From contig NZ_CP025512.1 of the NCBI RefSeq assembly GCF_003491345.1, forward strand, positions 62,001-126,000: a stretch of 64,000 nucleotides of DNA. Direction: 5' to 3'. The position numbers and the translations under genes are program-made. The first letter of the stretch is position 1. Every line of letters starts with the position of its first letter. Below, one piece after another: positions 26,025 through 34,283 of the stretch. The notes beneath the pieces are model-generated. The model saw only the letters and a program-made list of their open reading frames with translations. It ran no database searches and was not told where the DNA came from. Origin of the DNA: Neorhizobium sp. SOG26. Its GTDB lineage: Bacteria > Pseudomonadota > Alphaproteobacteria > Rhizobiales > Rhizobiaceae.

Positions 26025-27562
26025 GCCACGTTTCCTTGTTCGGTTGATCTTGTCTCGTCTGCGCTCAAGCGGATCTTGCCGGTTGGGGTGCGTGGCAGCG
26101 CGTCCCGGAACTCCACGCTTTTTGGCACCATGAAATCCTCGAGCACGCCCGCGCAGTGGCGGATGATGTCCCGCTCGCTGAGTGCGGCGCCCTCGCCAAG
26201 CACGACATAGGCTCGTATCGTCTGGCCGAAGATCGGATCATCGATCCCTCCGACGGCCGCCTCCTTGATACCCGGCAGCTCGTAGAGCGCCCGCTCCACC
26301 TCCTGCGGGCTGACCTTTTCGCCGCGCGTCTTGATGATGTCGTCGCTGCGGCTGATGAAATACAGGAAACCATCCTCGTCCATCGAGAACAGGTCGCCGG
26401 TGCGCAATCGTAGCCCTTGCGCCGTCGGCTGAAGCGCACGCATCGTCGCAAGCCCGTCGCCCCAGTAACCGCGCATCACATGCGGCCCCTCGATCACCAA
26501 CTCGCCCACCACGCCGGGCGGCAACGGCAGGCCATCCTCATCCACCACGAAGGCTCGCGTGCCGGGAATGGCCTTTCCAACCGAGAGCGGCCGGCGCTCA
26601 AGTTCGTCCGGAGGCAGATAGGTCGCCCGCAGGCATTCAGTCTGCCCGTACATGATGAACAGATCGGTCTGCGGCAAAAGTTGCTGCAGCCGCTGGATGA
26701 AGGCGGGTGGCATGGCCGCGGCCGCGCTCGTCACGTAGCGAAGATGCGGGAACGATCCCGGCGGCAGGTCCGTCATGCCGTTGATCATCGCCGCCATCGC
26801 CGGGACAAGAGGGAAGCCGGTTGCCTTTACCTCCGCGAGGCGCTCCATCGTCTTGCGCGGAAAGGCGAAGCTCTTTTCCAGCACCAGCCTTCCGCCCACA
26901 GCGGCCATGGTGACCATCTGGGTGATGCCGTAGCCGTGAGAGAGGGGCAGCACGCTCAGCACGACATCATCGCCCGAGTTCTTGAGGTAACTGGCGATAG
27001 CGGTACAGGCCGCATCGATATTGGCGTGGCTCAGCATCACGCCCTTCGGCAGCCCGGTCGAGCCCGAGGTATGGATCAGCAGCGCCAGGTCGTCGCAGTC
27101 AGGCAAGAGCGGGAGCGTAGCATCGGGCGCTCCCGTGATCATGTCCTCAAAGCACTGTACGCCGCTGTCCTCGCCCTGTGCCACGACGAGGAGGGGTTTG
27201 GAAATGGCTTTTTCAACGGCGGCGCCGGCGGTGTTGCGATGGCGCGCCTGGGTGATGAGGACACGCGCGCCCGTGCTGTCGATGATGGTGGCGAGCTTGT
27301 CGGCCTTGGTCGACGGATGCAGCGGGCACGCGACCGCGCCGGCCTTCCAGATGCCGAAGAAGGAGACCACAGCCTCAGTGCTGTTCTCCAGCAACATCAG
27401 GACGCGATCGCCGTGCTGCACGCCCTGGGAGATCAGGGAATGGGCGAGGCGATCCGAGAATGCATCAAGCTCGGCATAGGTCAGGTGGTGGTCGCCGACG
27501 ACAAGCGCTGTCTTGGCGGCGAAGCGTCTGACGCTGTCCCGAAGGCGAGCCTCGATGCGCAT
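26021..27562 (-). CDS. AMP-forming acyl/aryl ligase (ANL superfamily)
   Basis: The 513-residue enzyme has the P-loop LIHTSGSTGLPKGVMLSH (about 161-178), the adenylate motif IMYGQTECLRATYLPP, the RTGDLFSMDEDGFLYFISRSDDIIKTRGEKVSP hinge and a C-terminal PRTPTGKIRLSAD lysine. It should adenylate a carboxylic acid and load it onto CoA or a carrier protein. The gene for a free-standing ACP ends 1 bp upstream, and NadE overlaps its end, so transfer to that ACP is the natural guess. Substrate is unknown. It is distinct from FadD at 21.5-23.2 kb. Confidence 0.87.
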   Translation of the reverse strand: MRIEARLRDSVRRFAAKTALVVGDHHLTYAELDAFSDRLAHSLISQGVQHGDRVLMLLENSTEAVVSFFGIWKAGAVACPLHPSTKADKLATIIDSTGARVLITQARHRNTAGAAVEKAISKPLLVVAQGEDSGVQCFEDMITGAPDATLPLLPDCDDLALLIHTSGSTGLPKGVMLSHANIDAACTAIASYLKNSGDDVVLSVLPLSHGYGITQMVTMAAVGGRLVLEKSFAFPRKTMERLAEVKATGFPLVPAMAAMINGMTDLPPGSFPHLRYVTSAAAAMPPAFIQRLQQLLPQTDLFIMYGQTECLRATYLPPDELERRPLSVGKAIPGTRAFVVDEDGLPLPPGVVGELVIEGPHVMRGYWGDGLATMRALQPTAQGLRLRTGDLFSMDEDGFLYFISRSDDIIKTRGEKVSPQEVERALYELPGIKEAAVGGIDDPIFGQTIRAYVVLGEGAALSERDIIRHCAGVLEDFMVPKSVEFRDALPRTPTGKIRLSADETRSTEQGNVA

Positions 27563-27563
27563 C

Positions 27564-27818
27564 TCAGGCAGCAGCGAGCTTGGTCGAAAGGAAACTCGTC
27601 ATGTTGCTGATGCTGTCGAGGTTTTCCGGCACGATTTCCTCGTCAGCAACCGTGATGCCGTAGGTCTGTTCCAGAAAAGCGATCAGTTCGAGAACCCCGG
27701 TCGAGTCCATCACGCCGGTGTCAAGCAGCGATTGCTCGTCCGAGATCTCGGCATCTGCCCGAAACAGAAAGTTTTCGGCGATGAATTCACGGACTGTATC
27801 TTCGATTGCCTCCGTCAT
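27564..27818 (-). CDS. Acyl carrier protein
   Basis: An 84-residue acidic helical protein with the phosphopantetheine site GVMDSTGVLELIAFLE; Ser of DSTG (about residue 39) is the attachment point. The sequence differs from the fatty-acid AcpP (DSLD), which marks it as a dedicated carrier. It heads a tight operon with the AMP ligase (1-bp gap) and the NadE-family protein. About 127 bp separate its start from the next gene's stop, leaving room for its promoter. Confidence 0.9.
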   Translation of the reverse strand: MTEAIEDTVREFIAENFLFRADAEISDEQSLLDTGVMDSTGVLELIAFLEQTYGITVADEEIVPENLDSISNMTSFLSTKLAAA

Positions 27819-27945
27819 GGCGGCCTTCTCCCAGAAACATTGCCATTGATCTGGGACACATCTTGAGCGCGATACCTAAATGTTTCGCTAAAGCCGGTTG
27901 TAATCCTTCAGGCGGCTGTCAGCGCGGGCCACCTTATCCTTCGCC

Positions 27946-28896
27946 TCAGAGGACGTTGCTGGGCTCGCCCTTTTGGAAATTCTCGATATGGCTGATCACC
28001 TGTTCCCAGAGCGTCTGCATCGCCTCGTCGCTCGCCCACGCGACATGCGGCGTCACGATGACATTGGGCCGGTCGAGGATCTTCAGGAGCGGATTATCTG
28101 ACGCCGGAGGTTCCTTTGTCAGCACGTCGAAGCCAGCGCCGGCAATCAACCCCTCATCGAGCGCCGTCACGAGATCGGCTTCGTTCACCAGCCCACCGCG
28201 CGCCGTGTTGATGACCAGCGGGTGCTTCTTCATCCTCCGGAATTCCTCAAGCCGGATCAGGTCGCGCGTCTGCGGCGTCAGCGGCATGTGGAAGGTGATG
28301 ATGTCGGTAGTCTCCAGCACCTCGTCGAATGCGGTGTAACCCGGCCCAATCTCGCTTGCATCCTTGCGGGCCGCGTAGACGACCTTCATGCCCAGCGCTT
28401 CGCCGACCCGCCCGACGGACTGGCCAAGCGTGCCGCGCCCGAAGATCCCGAGCGTCGAGCCGGCGAGATCCTTGATCGGGTGGTTGAAGAAGCAGAACTG
28501 GTTGGCGCGCTGCCACTCGCCATCGATGACGTCCTGGCGGAAGCCGATGATCGAGCGCCGAAGCGCAAAGATCAGCGCAAACGTGTGTTCCGGCACGGTG
28601 TTCACCGCATAACCACGCACGTTCGAGACAACAATGCCGCGTGCCTTGGCGGCACTGAGGTCGATGACGTCGTAGCCCGTGGCGGCCACGGCGATCATCT
28701 TGAGGTTGGGCGCGTTGTCCATCGCCTGTTCGCGCACCGGCGCCTTGTTGGTGATGACCACGTCCGCCTCGGTAATGCGCTCGGCCACGTCTTCGGCGGC
28801 GGTCTTGCCGTATTCCACCCATTCATGCGCAAAAGCGGGGCGGGTGATCGTTACCGACGGGCCGATCGTATCGCGATCAAGGAAGACGATCTTCAC
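27946..28896 (-). CDS. D-isomer-specific 2-hydroxyacid dehydrogenase
   Basis: NAD(P)-dependent reductase of about 316 residues in the glycerate/hydroxypyruvate reductase group. The nucleotide motif GIFGRGTLGQSVG lies near 147-159. The catalytic Arg, Glu and His are in NTARGGLVNEADL, VLTKEPPASDN and VTPHVAWASDEAM. The start is probably the GTG at 28896 (VKIVFLDRD), with AGGA about 10 nt upstream; the ATG at 28959 would add 21 poorly fitting residues. It is divergent from an L-2-hydroxyglutarate-type oxidase, so the pair may act on related 2-hydroxyacids. Exact substrate unknown. Confidence 0.87.
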   Translation of the reverse strand: MKIVFLDRDTIGPSVTITRPAFAHEWVEYGKTAAEDVAERITEADVVITNKAPVREQAMDNAPNLKMIAVAATGYDVIDLSAAKARGIVVSNVRGYAVNTVPEHTFALIFALRRSIIGFRQDVIDGEWQRANQFCFFNHPIKDLAGSTLGIFGRGTLGQSVGRVGEALGMKVVYAARKDASEIGPGYTAFDEVLETTDIITFHMPLTPQTRDLIRLEEFRRMKKHPLVINTARGGLVNEADLVTALDEGLIAGAGFDVLTKEPPASDNPLLKILDRPNVIVTPHVAWASDEAMQTLWEQVISHIENFQKGEPSNVL

Positions 28897-29013
28897 TGGG
28901 CGAAATCCTGCATGTCGTGAATTCTCCTCCGAAGCGGGAAATGGGCGTAGCCGAAGCATCTTCGTCGTATATCATCCGGCTTGAACGTCGAAAGGCAAGA
29001 CCGCGGAGCGTGA

Positions 29014-30126
29014 ATGGCAGAGTTGCTGGAACTGGATTGCGTTGTCATCGGCGGCGGCGTGGTCGGATTGGCCATTGCCCGGGAATTGGCGCTCGCCGGC
29101 CGCGAGGTGGTGCTGCTCGAAGCGGAACCGATGATCGGCAGCGTGACCTCTTCGCGCAACAGCGAGGTGATCCATGCCGGGCTTTATTATCCGACCGGCA
29201 GCCTGAAGGCCGAACTTTGCGTCGCCGGCAAGCACAAGCTTTATGACTATTGCGCCGCCCGACACATCCCGCATCGGCGCTGCGGCAAGCTCGTCGTTGC
29301 CTCCAACGAGGCGGAGGTCGCCTATCTCGAAAAGCTCCTGCAGCAGGCGAATGCCAATGCTGTCGATGATTGCCATCTCATCAGCGGCAAAGAACTGGCC
29401 GGGATCGAACCCGCGATCCGGGGTTATGCCGCGCTGGTCTCGCCATCCACCGGCATTATCGACAGCCATGGACTCATGGAAGCCTTCAGCACCGACATCG
29501 AAGCCAGCGGTGGTCACATCATCCTGAATTCGCCGGTTACCACTGGCCGCTTATCCGATGGCGCCGTGCGGCTTTCGGTCGGTGGAGGTGATCCGGTCGA
29601 GATCGAGGCGCGGCTTGTCGTCAACGCCGCCGGCCTCGGCGCCTGGAGTGTGTCGGATGCGATCGACGGCCTCGACCCTTCGACAATCCCCGGACGTCAT
29701 TATGCCAAGGGCTGTTATTTCTCGCTGGCAGGTCGCGCTCCGGCCAGCCGCTTGATCTACCCGGTCCCTGAGCCGGGCGGGCTTGGCGTGCATCTCACCA
29801 TCGATCTTGCCGGGCAGCCGCGTTTTGGCCCGGACGTAGAGTGGGTCGACACCATCGACTACGATGTCGACCCGAGCCGCGCCGACAAGTTCTATGCGGC
29901 GATCCGCCGGTATTGGCCGGACCTGCCGGACGACGCGCTGCAGCCAGCCTATGCCGGCATGCGCCCGAAAATCGTTGGTCCAGACGGGGGAGGCGGGGGC
30001 GACTTCATCATCCAGGGTCCCGGAGAGACCGGTCACAGCGGTTACATCGCGCTTTACGGCATCGAAAGCCCGGGCCTTACCGCATCGCTCGCGATCGCGG
30101 AAAGGGTGGCGCGCCTCGCCCTCTAG
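29014..30126 (+). CDS. FAD-dependent oxidoreductase, L-2-hydroxyglutarate oxidase-like
   Basis: A 370-residue DAO-fold flavoprotein. The dinucleotide motif VVIGGGVVGLAIARELA (about 10-26) is followed by LLEAEP. The block SSRNSEVIHAGLYYPTGSLKAELC is the signature that L-2-hydroxyglutarate dehydrogenase/oxidase (LhgO, L2HGDH) shares; the C-terminus has SGYIALYGIESPGLTASLAIAE. It should oxidise a 2-hydroxyacid such as L-2-hydroxyglutarate and pass electrons to the quinone pool or oxygen. It starts 117 bp from the divergent 2-hydroxyacid dehydrogenase and converges on a DapA-family gene. Confidence 0.88.
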   Translation: MAELLELDCVVIGGGVVGLAIARELALAGREVVLLEAEPMIGSVTSSRNSEVIHAGLYYPTGSLKAELCVAGKHKLYDYCAARHIPHRRCGKLVVASNEAEVAYLEKLLQQANANAVDDCHLISGKELAGIEPAIRGYAALVSPSTGIIDSHGLMEAFSTDIEASGGHIILNSPVTTGRLSDGAVRLSVGGGDPVEIEARLVVNAAGLGAWSVSDAIDGLDPSTIPGRHYAKGCYFSLAGRAPASRLIYPVPEPGGLGVHLTIDLAGQPRFGPDVEWVDTIDYDVDPSRADKFYAAIRRYWPDLPDDALQPAYAGMRPKIVGPDGGGGGDFIIQGPGETGHSGYIALYGIESPGLTASLAIAERVARLAL

Positions 30127-30129
30127 GAG

Positions 30130-30158
30130 GCGCGCCGGTTTCTCAGAAGGCGGCGCGC
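30130..30158. terminator. Hairpin between convergent genes
   Basis: GCGCGCCG and CGGCGCGC form an 8-bp GC stem with a 13-nt loop over the DapA-family stop codon. TTGTCCTTTTTC follows on the plus strand, so it could terminate the rightward gene. Confidence 0.55.
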
Positions 30159-31069
30159 TTGTCCTTTTTCGCGATGCGCGCGAGCAGATAATCCACTTCG
30201 GCCTTGGCCGTCGGCGTCAGCATCTGGGCCGGCTTGCGCTGTGCGTCCGTGGCGATCACGCCGCGACGCTTCAGCACGTGCTTGCGAACGGCAAGACCCA
30301 CACCAAGCTGCTGCTCGTAGCGAATGAGTGGCAGGTGTGCGTCAAACAGGTCATGCGCCTCGTCGCGCTTTCCGTCGGCAAAAAGCTGCACCAGTTCGGT
30401 CAGCATGTCGGGGAAGCCGTAGCCGGTCATCGCCCCGTCGGCGCCGCGCTCCGGCTCGAAGTCCAAGAACATGCCGCCATTGCCGCAGAGGATCGAGAAT
30501 TCCCGCAACTCGCCCGCCTTCTGCATGGCGCGCAGCTTCGAGATCTTCTCAAGTCCCGGCCAGTCCTCGTGCTTCAACATCAGGCAGGAGGGGTGGTTGG
30601 TAATGATCCTGGCAATCACGCCCGGCGACATTACCACCGTCAGCGTCAGCGGATAATCCTGCAGCACCCACGGCACGTCCTCGCCGACCGCGTCCACGGC
30701 GCCGGCGAAGTAGTTGACGATCTGGTCATCGGTCCGCAGCGCCGGGGGCGGCGCAATCATCACCCCGGCAGCACCCATCTCCATCGACTCGCGCGCCAGC
30801 GATCGCATGCCCGCAAAACCGGGCGCGGACACGCCGACGATCACCGGGATCTTTGCGCGAGAAACAACACGCTTGACGATGGCGCGGCTTTCTTCCGGCT
30901 CCATCTTTGGCGCCTCGCCCATGATGCCGAGAATGGTGATGCCCGTGCAGCCGCTGTCCTGGTAGAAATCCGTCAGTTTGTCCATCGAGTTGAAGTCGAT
31001 CGAGCCGTCCTCGAAGAAGGGCGTGGTGGCGATGGCGTAAACGCCTTTTGATTGGGTTCCGAATGTCAT
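30143..31069 (-). CDS. DapA-family (dihydrodipicolinate synthase-like) lyase
   Basis: A TIM-barrel class I aldolase/lyase of 308 residues. Family marks are YAIATTPFFEDGSID at the start, GITILGIMGEAPKM (usually GTTGE), VLQDYPLTL and LMLKHEDW, where the Lys would form the Schiff base. The GIMGEA loop departs from true DapA (GTTGES), so another 2-oxoacid is the likely substrate. ATG 31069 overlaps the stop of the RraA-family gene by 4 bp; the two are surely one operon. Such DapA-RraA pairs usually belong to sugar-acid or keto-acid breakdown. No transporter is adjacent. Confidence 0.85.
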   Translation of the reverse strand: MTFGTQSKGVYAIATTPFFEDGSIDFNSMDKLTDFYQDSGCTGITILGIMGEAPKMEPEESRAIVKRVVSRAKIPVIVGVSAPGFAGMRSLARESMEMGAAGVMIAPPPALRTDDQIVNYFAGAVDAVGEDVPWVLQDYPLTLTVVMSPGVIARIITNHPSCLMLKHEDWPGLEKISKLRAMQKAGELREFSILCGNGGMFLDFEPERGADGAMTGYGFPDMLTELVQLFADGKRDEAHDLFDAHLPLIRYEQQLGVGLAVRKHVLKRRGVIATDAQRKPAQMLTPTAKAEVDYLLARIAKKDKRAAF

Positions 31070-31773
31070 TTCTGGCCGTCCTTCCAAGCCTGGTAACGCG
31101 CCTTGGTTTCGGCATTCATCGGATAGAGCCCGGGCAGCGGCACGCCGCGATCGACTTCCGTCATGATCCAGCCTTCCATGCGCTCCTGTTCCACGGCCTC
31201 CGCCAGAACCGCGTCGAGAAGCTTTGCGGGGATCAGCACCGCACCATCCTCGTCAACGACCACGATGTCTTCGGGATAAACCGCCACGCCGCCGCAGGCG
31301 ATCGGCTCCTGCCAGCCGACGAAAGTGAGGCCCGCGACGGACGGCGGGGCAGCCACGCCATTGCACCACACGTTCATGCCGGTGCCGAGCACGCCTTCGG
31401 CATCACGCACCACGCCATCGGTGACGAGTGCGGCCACACCGCGCTTTACCATCCGCGCGCACAAGATGTCGCCGAAGATGCCGGCATCGAGCACGCCCAT
31501 GGCGTCGACAACCGCAATGCAGCCTTCCGGCATGGCCTCGATCGCAGCACGGGTGGAAATCGGCGAAGCCCAGCTTTCAGGCGTCGCAAGATCTTCGCGC
31601 GCCGGCACGAAACGCAGCGTGAAGGCTTGACCGACAACCCGCCCCTGACTCGGCTTCATCGGCTTGGTACCGCGCATCCAGACGTTTCGGAGCCCCTTCT
31701 TCAAAAGGACTGTCGTCAGGGTGGCGGTGGAAACGCCTTTCAGTGTGTCGATGATTTTCGGATCAAGCGGCAT
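31066..31773 (-). CDS. RraA-family aldolase/decarboxylase-like protein
   Basis: A 235-residue member of the RraA / 4-hydroxy-4-methyl-2-oxoglutarate aldolase family. The characteristic stretch is VTDGVVRDAEGV (about 120-131), where Arg and Asp bind metal and substrate, then CGGVAVYPEDIVVVDEDGAVLIP. Real aldolases of the family cleave HMG or decarboxylate oxaloacetate; the E. coli namesake inhibits RNase E. GAGGAG lies 5 nt before ATG 31773. The frame stays open upstream to 32967, but that is antisense to another gene and not coding. Partner gene: the DapA-family lyase. Confidence 0.87.
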   Translation of the reverse strand: MPLDPKIIDTLKGVSTATLTTVLLKKGLRNVWMRGTKPMKPSQGRVVGQAFTLRFVPAREDLATPESWASPISTRAAIEAMPEGCIAVVDAMGVLDAGIFGDILCARMVKRGVAALVTDGVVRDAEGVLGTGMNVWCNGVAAPPSVAGLTFVGWQEPIACGGVAVYPEDIVVVDEDGAVLIPAKLLDAVLAEAVEQERMEGWIMTEVDRGVPLPGLYPMNAETKARYQAWKDGQK

Positions 31774-31980
31774 GAATTCTCCTCGGGGTATCAATGAGCC
31801 GCCGAACGGCAGCGGCGGGATATTCCGTTGTGCCCGTAGCTTCGTCAAGGAACGCCGCGGCTGAAGTGGAGGATTTCCTTCCGGTTGCCCGCCGTGCCCG
31901 CTTTGGGTAAAGTTAAGGTTGAGAAGAACAGCCTTCGTCCGATCGGGCGTATCTTTGGCAGACACAGCAGGAATAGTGAC

Positions 31981-32904
31981 ATGGCGACGGTAGCGTCCAA
32001 TGGAATCGGCAGCAGCGCGAGGTGGGATGGTGCGTCTCCCGGCAATGACGACGAGGATATCATCCCGCGCGACATTCGCTTCGGCATCCTCGAAAACCCC
32101 ACGCGGCACTGGCTCGACAATGACTTCCACAAGACTGCACTGATCGACGGCCTGTCGATCTTCCTGCCGGAAGGCGAGCGTTATTTCATCCGCTCCCTGA
32201 AGCATTACGCGCCGAAGCTCGACGACAAGGAACTGGCTGCCGAAATCAACGGGTATGCCGTGCAGGAAGCCTTCCACACCCGCGAGCACGAGGACTACAA
32301 CAAGGCGCTCGAAAAGCTCGGTTATGATGTCGAGACCATGGAAGCGCCGATCCGCAAGACCTTGCGAACGGATAACCTGCCAGTCTTCCGGCTGGCAGTC
32401 ACCTGCGCCATCGAGCATCTGACGGCAACCTTGTCCACGGTGACGCTGCGCAACCCGCATCTCTTCGATAACGCCGCACCGGCTTACCGGCGGCTGTGGA
32501 TGTGGCATGCGCTGGAAGAGTTGGAGCACAAGGCGGTGGCGCTCGATGTGCTCGCCATGGCGACCCGCAAATATTCGCCAATCAAGCGTTACATGCTGCG
32601 CACCATGGCTTTCAACGTGGTGGCCTTCGAGTTCCTGATGATCACGCTGCGCAACCTGAAGATCTTTGCCAAGAACGACGGCATCAAGACTGGCCCCAAG
32701 TTCTGGCTGCGGTTGCTTTATGTGCTGTTCATCTCGCCCGGCTATTGGCGAAAATGCGCACCGCTGGTGCTGAAATATTACCTGCCCGGCTTCAACCCGG
32801 CGAACAAGGACGATCACGAACTGGTCCGCAAGGGCCGCGACTGGCTCTACAAGGAGTTTCTGTCCCTCAAGGAACAGGCTGGCGCACCAACGCCGTCTGT
32901 CTGA
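31981..32904 (+). CDS. Predicted metal-dependent hydrolase family protein (PF10118-like)
   Basis: About 307 residues, mostly helical. Recurrent acid/His motifs fit a di-metal helical bundle: QEAFHTREHEDYN, CAIEHLT and WHALEELEHKAVALDV. That EH-type pattern resembles the PF10118 'metal-dependent hydrolase' family and, more distantly, ferritin-like enzymes. A hydrophobic C-terminal part (FWLRLLYVLFISPGYW) may touch the membrane. AGGAA lies about 9 nt before ATG 31981. The methyltransferase gene starts 13 bp after its stop, so the two likely work together, perhaps on a lipid. Function is not established. Confidence 0.72.
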   Translation: MATVASNGIGSSARWDGASPGNDDEDIIPRDIRFGILENPTRHWLDNDFHKTALIDGLSIFLPEGERYFIRSLKHYAPKLDDKELAAEINGYAVQEAFHTREHEDYNKALEKLGYDVETMEAPIRKTLRTDNLPVFRLAVTCAIEHLTATLSTVTLRNPHLFDNAAPAYRRLWMWHALEELEHKAVALDVLAMATRKYSPIKRYMLRTMAFNVVAFEFLMITLRNLKIFAKNDGIKTGPKFWLRLLYVLFISPGYWRKCAPLVLKYYLPGFNPANKDDHELVRKGRDWLYKEFLSLKEQAGAPTPSV

Positions 32905-32917
32905 GGGCGGGCAACGG

Positions 32918-33733
32918 ATGGCCAGCCGCCTCTTTGCAAGCGTCCTCGACATCGCCACGCCGGGCAAGTTTCCGCGCGCCCAGAAATGGGTGTGGCGTCG
33001 CGTCTATAACCTCCTGTCGCTGTTCTGGAAGGACGCTGACTGGCGCTTCATGAACTACGGTTACTTGCCGGAAGGCGAGCCGTTCGCGTTGAAGCCCGAG
33101 GACGAGCCGGAGCGCGTCTTCATCGGGCTTTACCAGCAGGCCGTCGCCGGCCTGCCGGTTGATGGCGCCAGGGTGCTCGAGGTAGGTTCAGGGCGAGGCG
33201 GCGGTTCGCGTTATATCGCCCGCTACTACTCGCCATCCTCCGTCACCGGCATGGATTATTCGCCCGATACCGTGCGCCGCGCGCGCCGGCTGAACGACGA
33301 TACGCCAGGGCTCTCCTTTGAAAACGGTGATGCCGAAGCCATGCCGTTTGGGGACGAGAGCTTTGATATCGTCGTAAATATCGAATCCTCGCATTGTTAC
33401 GGCGACGTGCCGGCCTTTGCGCGCGAAGTGGCGCGGGTGCTGAAGCCCGGCGGCTGGTTCACCTTTGCCGACATGCGTCCGAAGAACCAGCTCGCGGCCC
33501 TCGACGAGCATCTCGCTGTTCCCGACCTCGAGCTCGTCGAGCGGCGGGACATCAGCGCCCGCGTCGTCGCGGCACTCGACGCCGCCGAAGGCCGCAAGAG
33601 CGAACGCATCAACAGGTCCTGGGGCATGAAGCGCTTCATGAGCGAGTTTTCGGGCTCGAAAGGCTCGATGCTCTACAAGGGCCTGAAAAACGGCAGTGTC
33701 GTCTACGTGGCGCGCCGCTATCGCAAGCTCTAG
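32918..33733 (+). CDS. Class I SAM-dependent methyltransferase
   Basis: A 271-residue methyltransferase with motif I VLEVGSGRGGGSRYIA (about 86-101), then GMDYSP, GDAEAMPFGDESFDIVVNIES and VLKPGGWFTFADM. The pattern is closest to lipid or quinone methyltransferases of the UbiE/phthiotriol type. The N-terminal 50 residues (RVYNLLSLFWKDADWRFMNYGY) form an amphipathic cap. It directly follows the PF10118-like gene, and a shared lipid substrate is inferred only from that. Confidence 0.87.
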   Translation: MASRLFASVLDIATPGKFPRAQKWVWRRVYNLLSLFWKDADWRFMNYGYLPEGEPFALKPEDEPERVFIGLYQQAVAGLPVDGARVLEVGSGRGGGSRYIARYYSPSSVTGMDYSPDTVRRARRLNDDTPGLSFENGDAEAMPFGDESFDIVVNIESSHCYGDVPAFAREVARVLKPGGWFTFADMRPKNQLAALDEHLAVPDLELVERRDISARVVAALDAAEGRKSERINRSWGMKRFMSEFSGSKGSMLYKGLKNGSVVYVARRYRKL

Positions 33734-33845
33734 CACCGCCGGTTTCCTGCTGCTTCTGCTCCCTCACCATGATTGTTGGGGATAGCGGCGAACGCGCCTC
33801 GTGATCCGATTCATAAAATCTTAAGAAGTTTCGGACGGAGGCACG

Positions 33846-34022
33846 ATGTCGAAACCCGAAGCATTCACCGAAAACACCATTGTCATCGAGCGCAAGCGCT
33901 GCGGTTGGGTCGTCAGCACCCGCCCGCCCGAAGGGGGCGTGATCCTTTCCATGAAGAAACACGCCAGCGAAGAACAGGCGCTGAGCTTCATCGGCCAGAA
34001 CTACAACGTCGCAGGGCTTTAG
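33846..34022 (+). CDS. Conserved-looking small protein, 58 aa
   Basis: A 58-codon gene (MSKPEAFTENTIVIERKRCG... ending NYNVAGL). It has a good GGAGG site 5 nt before the ATG, coding-like third-position GC use and a hairpin 6 nt after the stop, all signs of a real gene. The product is a soluble basic/acidic mix with one Cys and no membrane segment. I do not recognise a family. It stands alone between a methyltransferase gene and tRNA-Thr. Confidence 0.7.
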   Translation: MSKPEAFTENTIVIERKRCGWVVSTRPPEGGVILSMKKHASEEQALSFIGQNYNVAGL

Positions 34023-34028
34023 GATTGG

Positions 34029-34046
34029 TGCCTGCGCAAGCAGGCA
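34029..34046 (+). terminator. GNRA-loop hairpin after the 58-aa gene
   Basis: TGCCTGC and GCAGGCA pair perfectly around the tetraloop GCAA. Only a weak T-rich tail follows (TTGCTCGGCTCTTT). It may protect or end the short mRNA. Confidence 0.5.
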
Positions 34047-34092
34047 TTGCTCGGCTCTTTGCGCTGACGAGTTTTGTTTTCTGGAAGGAAAA

Positions 34093-34168
34093 TGGTGCCG
34101 CTTACGTGACTCGAACACGTGACCCCATCATTACGAATGATGTGCTCTACCAACTGAGCTAAAGCGGC
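34093..34168 (-). tRNA. tRNA-Thr (anticodon CGT)
   Basis: A 76-nt cloverleaf on the minus strand: acceptor GCCGCTT/AAGCGGC, D-arm GCTC/GAGC, anticodon stem CATCA/TGATG around TTCGTAA (anticodon CGT), T-arm ACGTG/CACGT, encoded CCA. Confidence 0.97.
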
Positions 34169-34283
34169 CCACGCAGCATCTGGTAACAACCGGCTGCGAT
34201 GTGATGCGGCTGATACAGCCAATGACTCTGATTTTCAAGCGGCCTTTTTGCCTCTCGGCATTTTTCCCGAAAGACCGGGGCCG

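Noticed and set aside
31774-32967. N-terminal extension of the RraA-family gene
   Set aside because: The frame stays open but is antisense to the PF10118-like gene; a strong ribosome site stands at 31773 and family length fits that start.
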